Assembly (NCBI RefSeq): GCF_018361265.1
Contig: NZ_JAFLNH010000002.1
Location: forward strand, 558,001 to 622,000
Direction of reading: 5' to 3'
From: Mycobacterium sp. SM1
GTDB lineage: Bacteria; Actinomycetota; Actinomycetes; Mycobacteriales; Mycobacteriaceae
DNA: 64,000 nucleotides
In this document: positions 37,356 to 47,178 of the stretch, piece by piece
Layout of the letters: each line of letters begins with the position of its first letter
Numbering within the stretch: position 1 is the stretch's first letter
Position numbers and translations under genes: made by a program
The notes under the pieces: model-generated
What the model saw: the letters and a program-made list of their open reading frames with translations, nothing else
Database searches by the model: none
What the model was told of the DNA's origin: nothing

Positions 37356-37870
37356 CTAAAGAAAGTGGCTCCCGGAGGACGCTGCGGGGGCCATTTTCGC
37401 ACCGGTTGGGAACGGATTTGGGAACATGAGCATTGCTAAAGCTAATCGCTTAGCTTGCGCGGTGCCTGAACTTCAGTCTTAGCCGGTCAGGACCGTGACT
37501 ACCTTTCCGGCGGGTTAGCGGTCAGCGGGTTTGGCGGGTGTGGATCGGTCTGTAGGAGGACTGTGAAATGGGCGCGGGCCAACCCGTGTGGGAGGCGCCG
37601 TGTGTCGCGCGAGCGAGCGCGAGATGAGATCTCATCCGGTTGCGCGCCTGGCGCACGTGCGCGCGGCAGCCTTGCCGTCCAGGACCCTTTGCTGGCCGTC
37701 AGCCCAAATGAGCTGTGGCGAAGGAATTTGCGATCGAATCGTGGTGGCGAGACGGTGCAATGGATGACGCAGGCTGCGCGCAGGCGCGGGGGCCAGCTTC
37801 TTGGAAGCGGTCCGGCTGCTAGGTACGGCCCCTTAGCCGAGTTGCCCGATGGCTGTAGAGACGGTATTGG
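37356..37870. other. Noncoding junction after the tRNA
   Basis: About 515 bases without a supportable gene. A possible ORF at 37563-37877 has no family resemblance and arginine-rich random composition. The region contains a perfect 14-base palindrome GATGAGATCTCATC (37623-37636) next to alternating CGCG/GAGC sequence. Conserved synteny with Rv3193c-Rv3215 ends here, making it a candidate integration or rearrangement point. No integrase or repeat of the tRNA 3' end was found. Confidence 0.55.
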
Positions 37871-38431
37871 ATGCTGATTGCCGTGGACGTTCAGTATGCC
37901 GGACTCGTGGTCACCGCCGCCGTTGGCTTCCTCGAGTGGTCGGACCCTGCGTCTGCGCTCGAATGCGTCTTTCGCGCCGGGGTGACCCCAGAGCCCTATC
38001 AGCCCGGCGCTTTCTACCGGCGGGAGCTGCCCTTCCTTCTTGAGGTGATTGGCCTGGCGCAGCGGCATCATCCCATCGAGGCGGTGGTCATCGACGGCCA
38101 CGTGTGGCTCCGTGAGGGTCAACCTGGACTGGGCGCGCGGCTGTACGAGGCGCTCGGCGCGCGGAAGGCGGTCATCGGCGTGGCGAAGGCCGCGTTCGCG
38201 GGGGGTGACGCGGTCCCGGTGCTTCGCGGCAAGAGCAGCCGGCCGCTGTTCGTGACCGCGGCGGGGATGACCGCGCATACGGCCGCCGAGCTGATCGGCG
38301 TCATGCACGGCCCCCACCGGCTGCCCACGTTGCTGAAGCGCGCCGACCAGCTGGCCCGCGGGCGCACGGTGCCGGACCCCGCCAAGGCGCCCGGCCGGGC
38401 AGGTGCGCTAGACCGAAGGGCAGGACCGTGA
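37871..38431 (+). CDS. nfi: Endonuclease V
   Basis: Cleaves DNA (or RNA) one phosphodiester 3' of deoxyinosine. A 186-residue, short form: the catalytic aspartate is in IAVDVQYAG at the very N-terminus, the loop YQPGAFYRRELPFL carries the catalytic glutamate, VVIDGHVWL carries the second aspartate, and GARKAVIGVAKAAF matches the family. The C-terminal tail is Arg/Pro-rich. ATG 37871 places the DVxY motif at residue 6, so the usual first helix is missing or short. A neighbour of the tRNA junction, it may have been acquired. Confidence 0.82.
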   Translation: MLIAVDVQYAGLVVTAAVGFLEWSDPASALECVFRAGVTPEPYQPGAFYRRELPFLLEVIGLAQRHHPIEAVVIDGHVWLREGQPGLGARLYEALGARKAVIGVAKAAFAGGDAVPVLRGKSSRPLFVTAAGMTAHTAAELIGVMHGPHRLPTLLKRADQLARGRTVPDPAKAPGRAGALDRRAGP

Positions 38432-38482
38432 CATCCCGCCGGGCCTCACGGCCTTTGGTGGACGCTTGCCTTGCCGCGCCGG

Positions 38483-39064
38483 TCAAGAGGGCGCGTAGCC
38501 GGGCTCGTTGCCCGGTTTCCACTTGATGTTGCAGCCGATGCTGGGCACCTGGTCGCCGGGAACCGCCCGGCCCGCCAGCACGGCCTGAACGGCCCGGTCG
38601 AGGTCGTCGCCGGTGACCGGCTGGTCGTTGCCGGGCCGACTCGCGTCGAACTGGCCTCGGTAGGCCAGCTTGCGCTCCCGGTCGAAAAGGAACAGATCCG
38701 GGGTGCAGGCGGCCCGGAAGGCGCGGGCGACCTCCTGGGTCTCATCCAGCAGGTACGGGAAGCCCCACCCGTTCCGCTCGGCAAAGGCGGGCATGTGCTC
38801 GGGCCCGTCTTGCGGGTAGGCGGCGGTGTCGTTGGCGTTGATCGCCAGGATCGCCAGCCCCTGATCCATCCATTGGCGGGCCCGCCGCCCGAGGGTCGGC
38901 CCGATGTGGATGACGTACGGGCAGTGGTTGCACACGAAGGCCACCAGCAGCCCCCCGGCCCCGGCCGCGTCGGCCGGGCCGTGTAGCTTTCCCTGCGCGT
39001 CGGGAAGCCTGAAGTCGGGAACCGGCGTCCCCAGGGGAAGCATCACCGAGTGAACAGCGACCAC
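38483..39064 (-). CDS. Redoxin (AhpC/TSA-like thioredoxin-fold protein)
   Basis: A 193-residue thioredoxin-fold protein. The N-terminus (GTPVPDFRLPDAQGKLHGPA) is peroxiredoxin-like, and the active site is FVCNHCPYV, a CxxC variant typical of the alkyl hydroperoxide reductase/thiol-oxidoreductase group used by many uncharacterised bacterial redoxins. Further motifs are AILAINANDTAAYPQDGPE and CTPDLFLFD, the cis-proline loop. No signal peptide is seen, so it is cytoplasmic. Substrate unknown. Start: the ORF opens with two candidate methionines, MVAVHSVMLP. Confidence 0.8.
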   Translation of the reverse strand: MVAVHSVMLPLGTPVPDFRLPDAQGKLHGPADAAGAGGLLVAFVCNHCPYVIHIGPTLGRRARQWMDQGLAILAINANDTAAYPQDGPEHMPAFAERNGWGFPYLLDETQEVARAFRAACTPDLFLFDRERKLAYRGQFDASRPGNDQPVTGDDLDRAVQAVLAGRAVPGDQVPSIGCNIKWKPGNEPGYAPS

Positions 39065-39228
39065 GGCCCCAGGATGCCATCCTTCCCCCGGGATTGACCA
39101 GACCCGGTTCGGCGGTCCGTGTCCCGCGGCGGGATTGCCGGCCGGTGGGGATCATGATCTTCATCCAGAGGACCGGGTCATCCGGAGGAACCTGCGTGCC
39201 GCCCGGCGGGTCACGCCACGGGTCGCCG

Positions 39229-41535
39229 TTATCCCGTGGCCTTGTCTTCCTTGCGGATCAGGCGCCAGAGCGCCGCGCGATCGGGTGCCAGCAGCTCGGC
39301 GATGCGTGGGTGGTTCACGTCGGCGACGATGATCTCGCCCACATCCTGGTTGACTTCGCGGAAGATGCCGTGGGATTTCATTTTCGAGGTCTGATACAGG
39401 TTGTCCTCCGTGGGGGTGACGTAGTGCACGGCGTCGGCCTTGAAACGGTGCACTAGCCACAGATGGATCAAGGTCATCAGCCGCTTTTGGCGCAACTGCT
39501 CGGCGAACGTGTTTTGGTCACGCACCGAGAGAATGGTGCTGCCGCGGCGGTCTTGGAACGGTGAGAAGATGACGTTGGCCAGCTCCTCCTCGCCCTTTCC
39601 GTAAATGGCGAGCTCGAGCAGCTCCGAGCCGGCGCGGTGCGGGCGCAGCTGCACGCGCAGCTTCTCGCCGAGCTGGTAGTGCTCGCTCCACATCGCCAGC
39701 CAGTCCTCCAGCAGCTTTTTGGGAACCTCGGTCTGCACCAGGTGCTGGTGTTGGGTGGAGCCCTTGCCCATGGCCTTGGTGGTCGCCGTGCGCCCCGAGG
39801 AGGCCAGCAGCGCCGCGTCGGCGCGCGGCCCGCCGGCCAGGGTTTGCGGGGTGCGGTAGGGCGACTCGATCAGCCGCAGCTGGCGCTGCAGCCGGGCCAG
39901 CGCCAGCATGCCGTCTTGCCGCAGCGAGGTGGCGAACTCCTCGGCGGCCAGTCCGTCGATCTGGTGACCGCCATAGGTGATGAAGTTGAAAACAAAGCCC
40001 AGCTTGCCAAGCTCCTCGGGGAAGGCCCGCATCTCCTCGTCGGTCATCCCGGTGGTGTCCCAGTTGAACGACGGCGAGAGGTTGTAGGCCAGCATCTTGT
40101 CGGGGTATTCGGCGTGGATCGCCTCGGCGAACTGGCGGGCCTCGGCGAGGTTCGCGGTCTTGGTCTCCATCCACAGCAGGTCGGCGAACGGCGCGACGGC
40201 CAGCGACTTGGCAATCGCATACGGTATGCCGCCGCGAACCTGGTAGTAGCCCTCGGGAGTCTTCGCCCGCTCGCAGTCCCAGCCCACGTCGGCCCCCAGC
40301 TCCCTGGCTTTCTCGCGGGCGGCGTACAACGACGCCCGCTGGGCGAATCGCCGCCACTCCGCGGCGCTCATGTCGGGGGGCTCGCCCTCGCTTTCGCGAA
40401 ACTCGAGGAGGTTCGCAACGGCCTCGCCGTAGGTCATCAGCCCGGCGTCTCGCTCCCAGGCGTCAACGAACCGCGATTCGACGTTGTCGAACAGCGCGTC
40501 GATCGATTGCCGGCCGTTTCGCCGCCATGCCCCGGCCGTCTCCTCAATCAGCTCCGCAATACCCTGTCGCTTCAGCCAGGCGTCGGCGGCGGCGTACTCC
40601 CCCTCGGGCAGTGCGTAGAGCAGATGCCCGTTGAGCTCTTTGACTCCCAGGTCGTAGAAGCGCCGCATCATCGCCAGGAAGCAGGCCTTATACGGGGGAA
40701 TCTTCAGGTTGGTCGCCCCCAGCAGGAACGGTTGGTCGCGCTCGTCGGCGCGGCTGTCGATCAGGCTGCCCGCCTCGGCGTCGGTGCGCGCGACGATGAT
40801 CCCCGGCACCCGCATCACATCGAGTTGAAAACGCGCGGAGTTCAGGCGTTTGATCTGCTCGTCCGACGGGACCAGCACCTTTCCGCCCTGGTGGCCGCAT
40901 TTTTTCGTGCCGGGGCGCTGGTCTTCGATGTGATAGCCCGGCACTCCGGCCTCGACGAAGCGGCGAATCAGGTTACGCACGTGCGGGTCGCCGCCGTGAC
41001 CCGTGTCGGCATCGGCGATGATGAACGGGCGAAAATCGGTCGGCGGAGTTGCGGCGCGTTGCTCTTCGCTCATCTGCAGCCGCAGGTAGTGCTGATTGCG
41101 GTCGGCGGTCAACAGCGCGCGCACCAGCGTGGCGGCCTCCTCCGGCACCTGGCTCAGCGGGTAGCTGGCCAGATCCGGCCCCGGATCCTCGGTGGTGGAG
41201 CCCTTCGCGGAGGTGGCCCACCCGCCGAGGTAGATCCCCTCGATGCCCATCCGCTTCATGGTGACGGCCTGCCCCGGCGTGTACGGGCCGAATGTCGTGA
41301 TGCTCTTACGCTGAGCGAACAGTTCGCGCAGCCGCGCGTAGAACGCGGTCGCCGCCTCGCGCGCCACGGTGTAATCGACGGGGATCGTGCCACGCTGCTC
41401 GACCACCTGGCGGGCGGTGTAGAGCCGGATGATCCCGTCGAAGCGCGGACTGTCAAAGTATCGCTGCGTGTCGGCGACTTCCTGCTCGAACGGTGTGCGG
41501 GCCGCGGCGTCCGCTTCGACAGTGGTGGCCATCAT
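39229..41535 (-). CDS. aceA: Isocitrate lyase, long form (ICL2/AceA)
   Basis: Cleaves isocitrate to glyoxylate and succinate (glyoxylate shunt) and may act as a methylisocitrate lyase. The active-site hexapeptide KKCGHQ with its cysteine is at about residue 213, preceded by [12 protein letters not shown] and [10 protein letters not shown] (metal and substrate residues). The 768-residue length matches the intact form of M. tuberculosis aceAa/aceAb (Rv1915/Rv1916), which is split in the H37Rv strain. The C-terminal extension (about 600-768) is the regulatory domain of the long class. Needed for growth on fatty acids. The neighbours are not those in M. tuberculosis. Confidence 0.95.
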   Translation of the reverse strand: MMATTVEADAAARTPFEQEVADTQRYFDSPRFDGIIRLYTARQVVEQRGTIPVDYTVAREAATAFYARLRELFAQRKSITTFGPYTPGQAVTMKRMGIEGIYLGGWATSAKGSTTEDPGPDLASYPLSQVPEEAATLVRALLTADRNQHYLRLQMSEEQRAATPPTDFRPFIIADADTGHGGDPHVRNLIRRFVEAGVPGYHIEDQRPGTKKCGHQGGKVLVPSDEQIKRLNSARFQLDVMRVPGIIVARTDAEAGSLIDSRADERDQPFLLGATNLKIPPYKACFLAMMRRFYDLGVKELNGHLLYALPEGEYAAADAWLKRQGIAELIEETAGAWRRNGRQSIDALFDNVESRFVDAWERDAGLMTYGEAVANLLEFRESEGEPPDMSAAEWRRFAQRASLYAAREKARELGADVGWDCERAKTPEGYYQVRGGIPYAIAKSLAVAPFADLLWMETKTANLAEARQFAEAIHAEYPDKMLAYNLSPSFNWDTTGMTDEEMRAFPEELGKLGFVFNFITYGGHQIDGLAAEEFATSLRQDGMLALARLQRQLRLIESPYRTPQTLAGGPRADAALLASSGRTATTKAMGKGSTQHQHLVQTEVPKKLLEDWLAMWSEHYQLGEKLRVQLRPHRAGSELLELAIYGKGEEELANVIFSPFQDRRGSTILSVRDQNTFAEQLRQKRLMTLIHLWLVHRFKADAVHYVTPTEDNLYQTSKMKSHGIFREVNQDVGEIIVADVNHPRIAELLAPDRAALWRLIRKEDKATG

Positions 41536-41683
41536 TTACGCTCCTCTTCAGCCCGGTTTCCGCTGCTACCGAGAGTCTATCCCCGGGCTGCCGCGGCCCC
41601 GGGGCGCTTCAGCTCAGCAGCTTCTGGCCGGGTGTCTCCCCGTCAGGCGGCTATCCGGCGCCCGGGCCGTGGCGGCCGGGCCG

Positions 41684-42658
41684 CTAATCCCGCAGCCCGA
41701 TCACGACCTTGCCCCGGGCGGTTCGGTTTTCCAGCGACGCGATCGCCTCGGCGGCCCGTCCCAGCGGATAGATCACCGGCTGAGGTGCCGCAACCGTGCC
41801 CCCGGCCAGCAGCGGCTGCAACTCCGACCATTGCTGGGCGAGGTATTGCGGGTGTGACGCCACCCACGCGCCCCAGCCGACGCCGACGGCTTCGATGTTG
41901 TTCAGCAGCAGCCGGTTCACCTTGATCGTCGGGATCTCGCCACCGGTGAAGCCGACGATCAACAAGCGGCCGCCCGGGGCCAGCGAGCGCAACGAGTCGG
42001 TGACCCTGTCGCCGCCGACCGGATCGACGACGATGTCGACCCCGCGGCCATTGGTCAGCTCCAGCACGGCGTCTTTGAACCCGTCGGCGGGTACCACATC
42101 GGTAGCGCCAGCCGCCGTGGCGACCTCGGCTTTCTCGGGCGTGCTGACCACCGCGACGGTGCGGGCCGCGCCGAGCGCCGCGGCCAGCCGCAGCGTCGAC
42201 GTGCCGATGCCACCGGCAGCCCCGTGCACCAGCACAGTTTCGCCGGGCGCCAGCCTCCCGCGGGCCCGAAGCGCGAAATGCACGGTGAGATCGTTGAACA
42301 ACAAACCCGCACCGGCCTCCAGCGACACCGCGTCGGGCAGCTTGAATACCCGTTGCGGCACCACGGCGATCACGTCGGCCATTGCGCCGGTCAGCATTGT
42401 CAACGCAGCGACCCGGTCACCCGCGCGGACACCGGCGCCGGCGGGCGCGCTGCGCACCACGCCCGCCGCCTCGGCGCCCAGGATGAACGGCAGGGGCGGC
42501 CGGTGCTGATAGCGGCCACGGGAGAGCAGCGCGTCGGGAAAGGCCACACCGGCGGCATGGACGTCGATGACGACGGCGTCGTCGCCGCGGGGCTCCTCGA
42601 GTTCGACCACCTCAACCGCCCCGGGGCCGTCGAGGCGGGCTACCTGAACCGCGCGCAT
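41684..42658 (-). CDS. Zinc-free quinone oxidoreductase (MDR family)
   Basis: A 324-residue NADPH-dependent medium-chain reductase. The N-terminal GroES-like fold has FILGAEAAGVV and AGDRVAA, the Rossmann NADPH site is VLVHGAAGGIGTSTLRLA, and DIVVDPVGGDRVTDSLRSLA follows. No zinc-ligand cysteines are present, so it is of the quinone oxidoreductase class. Substrate unknown. It is divergent from the hydrolase gene, with about 210 bases between. Confidence 0.85.
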   Translation of the reverse strand: MRAVQVARLDGPGAVEVVELEEPRGDDAVVIDVHAAGVAFPDALLSRGRYQHRPPLPFILGAEAAGVVRSAPAGAGVRAGDRVAALTMLTGAMADVIAVVPQRVFKLPDAVSLEAGAGLLFNDLTVHFALRARGRLAPGETVLVHGAAGGIGTSTLRLAAALGAARTVAVVSTPEKAEVATAAGATDVVPADGFKDAVLELTNGRGVDIVVDPVGGDRVTDSLRSLAPGGRLLIVGFTGGEIPTIKVNRLLLNNIEAVGVGWGAWVASHPQYLAQQWSELQPLLAGGTVAAPQPVIYPLGRAAEAIASLENRTARGKVVIGLRD

Positions 42659-42869
42659 CGCAATCCTCCCTAATCCTCAAGCGGCGGACCCAGCGTTATC
42701 GGCGGGCACCCGATCCACGGCGGGCGTCCGTCGATCTCCCGGGGTGCAGATCGCAGCCTAATGACACCACGGCCGCCGGGCCGGGCCTCCAACGCCCCTG
42801 AGACCGTAGCTCTAGACTTGGGTAGCTGAAGCGACGGTGAGCAGGCGCGGCCTCGAGGGGGGAACGGCG

Positions 42870-43829
42870 ATGGGTTCTCGTCGAGCGATCGGCCGTACCA
42901 CGCCCGCCTGGCTGTCCGTCGCGTTGCCGCCGAGCCGCACCGTGGCCGTGCGGGCCGCCGACGGCACGCCGTTGCACACCCAGGTGTTCGGGCCCACTGG
43001 TGGCTACCCGATTGTGCTGGCGCACGGCATCACCTGCGCGATCCGCGTGTGGGCACACCAGATCGCCGACCTAGCCACCGACCACCGGGTGATCGCGTTC
43101 GATCACCGCGGCCATGGCGCAAGCGGGGTTCCGGGCCGCGGGGGTTACAGCCTTAACCACCTGGCGTCCGACCTCGACGCCGTGCTTGAGGCCACACTCG
43201 GGCCACACGAGCGCGCCGTAATCGCCGGACACTCGATGGGCGGTATCGCCATCACCGCATGGGCGGACCGTTACCGCCATAGGGTTGAGCAACGGGCCGA
43301 CGCCGTCGCGCTGATCAACACCACCACCGGTGATTTGCTGCGGAAAGTGCAGCTGATGCCGGTCCCCCCGCAGCTGGCGACGGCGCGTGCCTGGGCGGCG
43401 CAGGCCCTGATTGCGACGCTTGGCTCGTTACCGTTGCCGGGCGCGGTGCGACGAGTGGCCCGTGAAATCGTCGCCATGATGGCCGTCGGAGCTGACGCGG
43501 ACCCCGGGGTCGCCGCGTTTGTCTGCGATTTGTTTCTGGCGACCGCACCGGCGGGCCGCGGTGGCTGCGCAAAGATGCTCAGCGCGATGGGGCGGCGGCA
43601 CCTCAGCCTGACCGGGCTGACGGTCCCGACTCTTGTCATTGGCAGCAAACGCGACCGGCTGACCCCGATCAGCGAATCCCGCCGGATCGCCGCGGCCGTT
43701 CCCAACCTCGCGGGTCTGGTCGAATTGCCCGGCGGCCACTGCGCGATGCTGGAACATCCCGCCGACGTCAACCACGAGATCCGGGCGCTCACCGAATGGG
43801 CCCGCAGGGCCCGGCGTATCAGCTCCTAG
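42870..43829 (+). CDS. Alpha/beta hydrolase
   Basis: A 319-residue hydrolase: IVLAHGITCAIRVW (oxyanion-hole region), AFDHRGHGASG, the nucleophile elbow VIAGHSMGGIAI, the acid in IGSKRDRLTP and the histidine in ELPGGHCAMLEHP. ATG 42870 is preceded by GAGGGGGGAA; an upstream in-frame GTG at 42837 is possible. An N-terminal segment of about 40 residues precedes the fold and is not strongly hydrophobic, so it is likely cytoplasmic. Possible lipase, esterase or epoxide hydrolase; substrate unknown. Confidence 0.82.
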   Translation: MGSRRAIGRTTPAWLSVALPPSRTVAVRAADGTPLHTQVFGPTGGYPIVLAHGITCAIRVWAHQIADLATDHRVIAFDHRGHGASGVPGRGGYSLNHLASDLDAVLEATLGPHERAVIAGHSMGGIAITAWADRYRHRVEQRADAVALINTTTGDLLRKVQLMPVPPQLATARAWAAQALIATLGSLPLPGAVRRVAREIVAMMAVGADADPGVAAFVCDLFLATAPAGRGGCAKMLSAMGRRHLSLTGLTVPTLVIGSKRDRLTPISESRRIAAAVPNLAGLVELPGGHCAMLEHPADVNHEIRALTEWARRARRISS

Positions 43830-43986
43830 CCTGGCGGCAGCCTCGGCGGCCCGTCGGCGAATCCCGCTGCCACCCGGCAATGGTCCGCGTGGTCGAGCGG
43901 ACCCAGCGCCCCGTACGGATTGAGGTTTTGGCTACACCGCGTGCGGCCCCGCGCGGGCGAGGTCTTACCCGGCCGAAACCGGGTGG

Positions 43987-44253
43987 TTAACCGCTTTTGT
44001 ACGCGGGGCCGGGAACGCCATCGCGGTACGTGACGCACTGCCGCGATCCGGCGGTGCCGGTGCAACACGTTTCGATGAGGGTCGGCGCGGCACCCCAATG
44101 AGGTTGTACCTGCTCCGACGTGTATTCGCCCCCGGAGCTTTTACACGTGGTCTCGACATCCGTTTGCGCGCGAGCAACCGGTGCGCCCGGAAACATCACC
44201 GCAACCGCCATGAAGGCGGCCACGGACAGGGCGCCGAATACCGGACGTTTCAT
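43987..44253 (-). CDS. Small secreted cysteine-containing protein
   Basis: An 88-residue protein with a clear signal peptide (KRPVFGALSVAAFMAVAVMF, cleavage likely after ARA near residue 29). The mature part of about 59 residues has four cysteines (TTCKSSG, ETCCTG, RQCVTY), probably two disulfides. Small secreted proteins of this type are common in mycobacteria and mostly uncharacterised. No partner is evident. Confidence 0.75.
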   Translation of the reverse strand: MKRPVFGALSVAAFMAVAVMFPGAPVARAQTDVETTCKSSGGEYTSEQVQPHWGAAPTLIETCCTGTAGSRQCVTYRDGVPGPAYKSG

Positions 44254-44464
44254 GTTCCTCCATAGCCAGGCGAGGTCCGAGGCCCTTCCTCAACGACGTT
44301 AACGACGTTGTCCTTGCGGAATTGGCAGCGCTAGTTTACCGCCTGGGTGCACGCACCCACCCGAGAGCGCCGTGCCTCACCCGAGAGCGCCGTGACGCAG
44401 GCGGGTGCGGACCCGAAATACCTTCGCGTGCCGCAGGCTTGGGACGTGCGCACCGGGTATCGGC

Positions 44465-45721
44465 TCAGGTCGCCTCGACGGCGACGGGCGTCGCGGGGAC
44501 CTGGTTATCCACGCACCGCAGGACGGGCGCGAACCCGAGCCAGATCACCAGCGATCCCAATGACAGTCCGCCGAGCAACGCAAAAGCAGCCGGAAAGCCG
44601 AATAGTTGAGCGACGAAGCCGCCCAGCACCGGGCTGAGCGCTCCCCCGAGGCCCTGAGCGGCCATGATCGCGCCCTGGCCGACGTTGATGTGGCCGGTGC
44701 CGTCGAGAATCCGGGCGACCAGCCCGGGCACCGCTACCGACAGCATGCCCGAACCGACCCCGTCGAGGATCTGCACGGGGATGACTCCCCAGGTGGTGAT
44801 GACACCGGCGGCGATGAGCGCGCGGACGGGCAGCGCGGTAAACGCGATCAGGATCGCCAGCCAATAGCCGCGGGCTTGGGCGATCTTCATGGCCGCCAGC
44901 GACGCCGGGATCATCACCGCCTGGGCCACGACCACGGTGCTGGCCACGGTGGTGAACGGGTTAGCGTGGGTGGCGACCACGGCCAGCCCGTAAAGCGGCA
45001 GCATCGCCGCATTACCCAGCCAGAACAGCATCACCGCGCCGGCCACCGCCAGCAGCGGCCGGGAGTCGAGCAGCACCCGCATCCGTTTGACCGGAGCCTG
45101 GTCGATCGCCAGCGCCTCGCCGCGTGCCACGTGATGATCGATGTGCCCAGCGGGGATTCGCAGCACGGCGACGATGGTCAGCGCCGCGAACGCCGCGGCG
45201 AGCCAGAATACCCCGGCGTATCCGAACGCCCAGCCCAACAGGCCCCCGATCGCGGCACCAGCCATGTTGCCGGCGTGGTTGTAGGCCTGATTGCGGCCGT
45301 TTTGGCTGGTGAACCCGGCCTGGCCCGCCATGCCGAGGGTGATGCCGATAATCGCGGGCGCGATCGTCGCGCCCGAGATGCACATCACGGCCTGCGCGGC
45401 GGCGACGACCCAGAACTGTCGCGATGTCAGGATCACCGCCGAGGCCGCGACCGCGCCCAGGCCGACGACGATGACGACGGTTCGCTTGCGAGTGGTGGCG
45501 TCGACCAGCGCCCCGGCGGGCCCCACAGTGCACATACCGACGATGGCGCCCAGGGTCATCACGGTGCCGATCGCCCCGGTGCTCCAGCCACGGCCGGCCA
45601 GGAGCACACCGAGGAACGGGCCCATGCCGGCTTCCATGTCCGCCATGAAAAAGTTGACCGCCCGCAGGGCGGCCCGATCCCGCATCGGCATCCTGAGCGC
45701 CGACGTGTCCCGGCTGACCAT
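44465..45721 (-). CDS. Major facilitator superfamily transporter
   Basis: A 418-residue integral membrane protein with about 12 hydrophobic segments, for example VVIVVGLGAVAASAVILTS and LLAVAGAVMLFWLGNAAMLP. A cytoplasmic-loop motif GPAGALVDATTRKR follows helix 2, as in the MFS signature. The substrate cannot be told from sequence. The DisA-like or drug-efflux label would be a guess. It lies between the secreted peptide and mntH, in the same direction as mntH but 80 bases away. Confidence 0.85.
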   Translation of the reverse strand: MVSRDTSALRMPMRDRAALRAVNFFMADMEAGMGPFLGVLLAGRGWSTGAIGTVMTLGAIVGMCTVGPAGALVDATTRKRTVVIVVGLGAVAASAVILTSRQFWVVAAAQAVMCISGATIAPAIIGITLGMAGQAGFTSQNGRNQAYNHAGNMAGAAIGGLLGWAFGYAGVFWLAAAFAALTIVAVLRIPAGHIDHHVARGEALAIDQAPVKRMRVLLDSRPLLAVAGAVMLFWLGNAAMLPLYGLAVVATHANPFTTVASTVVVAQAVMIPASLAAMKIAQARGYWLAILIAFTALPVRALIAAGVITTWGVIPVQILDGVGSGMLSVAVPGLVARILDGTGHINVGQGAIMAAQGLGGALSPVLGGFVAQLFGFPAAFALLGGLSLGSLVIWLGFAPVLRCVDNQVPATPVAVEAT

Positions 45722-45801
45722 CCTTCGAATGTTCCGGTATCGCGCCGGAGGATCGCAAGGCGGGCAAGATGCCAGGTTCGGGCAGCGCGGCCGGCCGGTA
45801 T

Positions 45802-47028
45802 TCAGCCGGCCACCGTCAGATAAATCAGCACCACATTGAGCAGGCTGATCAGCGCGGTAATCACCCAGCCTGCGGCCGTGGTGAGCCGAGCGTTCACGTC
45901 ATCACCCATCAGCACGGGGTTGGCGGTCAGTCCCACCAGCGGAAACAGCGCAAAGGGAATGCCAAATGACAAGACCACCTGCGAGAGCACCAGGGCGCGC
46001 GTGGGATCCAGCCCGCTGGCCAGAATCACCATGGCGGGAATCAGGGTGAGCACTCTGCGCACCACCACGGGGATCGAGCGGTGCAGCAACCCGTCCATAA
46101 TCATGGCGCCGGCATAGGCGCCCACCGAGGTGGACGCCAGACCCGACGCCAGCAGCCCGATGGCGAATAGCAGCGCGATCGTGGGCCCGAGGGTGGTGTG
46201 CACGGCCTGGTAGGCGCGCCGGATCGACCCGCTGTTGTCGCGGCCCTGCAGATTGATCGCGGCGACCAACAGCATCGCCGCGTTCACCGCTCCCGCGATG
46301 AACATCGCCAGCCCGACGTCCCAGCGGGTGGCTCGCAGCAGCCGGCGCCGCTGGGGCCCGGCCTCCGGATGCCCGTGCCGGTCGAGGGCCAGGCCGGAGT
46401 GCAGGTAAACCGCGTGCGGCATGACCGTAGCGCCCAGGATGGCGGCGGCCAGCAGTATGCTTTCGCTGCCGCGGAAGCGGGGCACCAGGCCTTCGATGAC
46501 GGCACCCGGGGGTGGTGTCTTGACAAAAAAACTGGCGGCAAAGCCCACCGCGATGACCATCAGCAGTGCCTCGATGACCCGCTCGAACACCCGCTGGCCA
46601 CGACGATTCTGCACGATCAGCAGCAGCAGCGACACCGCCCCGGTGATCGCCCCGCCGATCAGCAGCGGTAGATGCGCCAAGATGCCCAGCGCGATAGCTC
46701 CGCCCACCACCTCGGCCAAATCGGTGGCCATCGCCACCAGTTCGGCCTGCGCCCAATAGGCCAAACGGCTGGGGCGGCGCATCTGGGCACCGACCGCCTC
46801 GGGAAGCGACTTTCCGCTGACCAGGCCCAGTTTTGCCGACAGGTATTGCACCAGCGCGGCCGTTGCGTTGGCCACCATGATCACCCACAGCAGCAGGTAG
46901 CCATACTCGGCGCCGGCGCTGACGTTGGCGGCCACGTTCCCCGGGTCCACATAGGCGATGGCCGCGACGAATGCCGGCCCGAGCAGATACCAACCCGCTT
47001 TGAGCGGGGCGAGGATGCCCTGGGCCAA
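45802..47028 (-). CDS. mntH: Nramp-family divalent metal transporter MntH
   Basis: Proton-coupled uptake of Mn2+ and Fe2+. The metal-site motif DPGN (AYVDPGNVAANVSAGAEYGY) and the second motif MPHAVYLHSGLALDR are both present, with about 11 hydrophobic helices over 408 residues. The only start that keeps the family N-terminus is TTG at 47028 (LAQGILAPLKAGWYLLG); the frame is open upstream to a TAG but offers no ATG or GTG. This is shorter than the M. tuberculosis form (Rv0924c). A metal-regulator-like box lies 33 bases upstream. Confidence 0.9.
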   Translation of the reverse strand: MAQGILAPLKAGWYLLGPAFVAAIAYVDPGNVAANVSAGAEYGYLLLWVIMVANATAALVQYLSAKLGLVSGKSLPEAVGAQMRRPSRLAYWAQAELVAMATDLAEVVGGAIALGILAHLPLLIGGAITGAVSLLLLIVQNRRGQRVFERVIEALLMVIAVGFAASFFVKTPPPGAVIEGLVPRFRGSESILLAAAILGATVMPHAVYLHSGLALDRHGHPEAGPQRRRLLRATRWDVGLAMFIAGAVNAAMLLVAAINLQGRDNSGSIRRAYQAVHTTLGPTIALLFAIGLLASGLASTSVGAYAGAMIMDGLLHRSIPVVVRRVLTLIPAMVILASGLDPTRALVLSQVVLSFGIPFALFPLVGLTANPVLMGDDVNARLTTAAGWVITALISLLNVVLIYLTVAG

Positions 47029-47060
47029 GTCAGCGACCTTTGATCCGAAATGACGAATGC

Positions 47061-47079
47061 GAAAGTTAGGCTAGCCGAA
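47061..47079. promoter_or_regulatory. Possible MntR/IdeR-type metal box upstream of mntH
   Basis: GAAAGTTAGGCTAGCCGAA shares the TTAGGCTA core of the mycobacterial IdeR consensus TTAGGTTAGGCTAACCTAA, with 13 of 19 positions agreeing by eye. It sits 33-51 bases upstream of the mntH start, where a metal-dependent repressor would block transcription. Which regulator binds cannot be decided from sequence. Confidence 0.4.
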
Positions 47080-47178
47080 AACTTGGAGCCTTACCCAGCG
47101 AGGCGATGGCCGTGTCCAGCCGGCCGGTGCCGCCCGGGCGCGCATCCCAGGCCATGCCCGTCAAACCGGGTTCGGCCG

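Noticed and set aside
37623-37636. GATGAGATCTCATC palindrome as an operator
   Set aside because: A single copy with no nearby promoter or regulator; kept only as a marker of the junction.
37563-37877. 104-codon ORF before endonuclease V
   Set aside because: Arginine/glycine-rich with no recognisable family and a shifted overlap with the nfi start.
39637-41925. 762-codon plus-strand ORF opposite isocitrate lyase
   Set aside because: Translation is compositionally antisense-like (LGV, RRG, QRV runs) with no family match; it is the shadow of aceA in GC-rich DNA.
44606-45823. Plus-strand ORF opposite the MFS gene
   Set aside because: Histidine/aspartate/arginine-rich antisense of hydrophobic helices; no domain.
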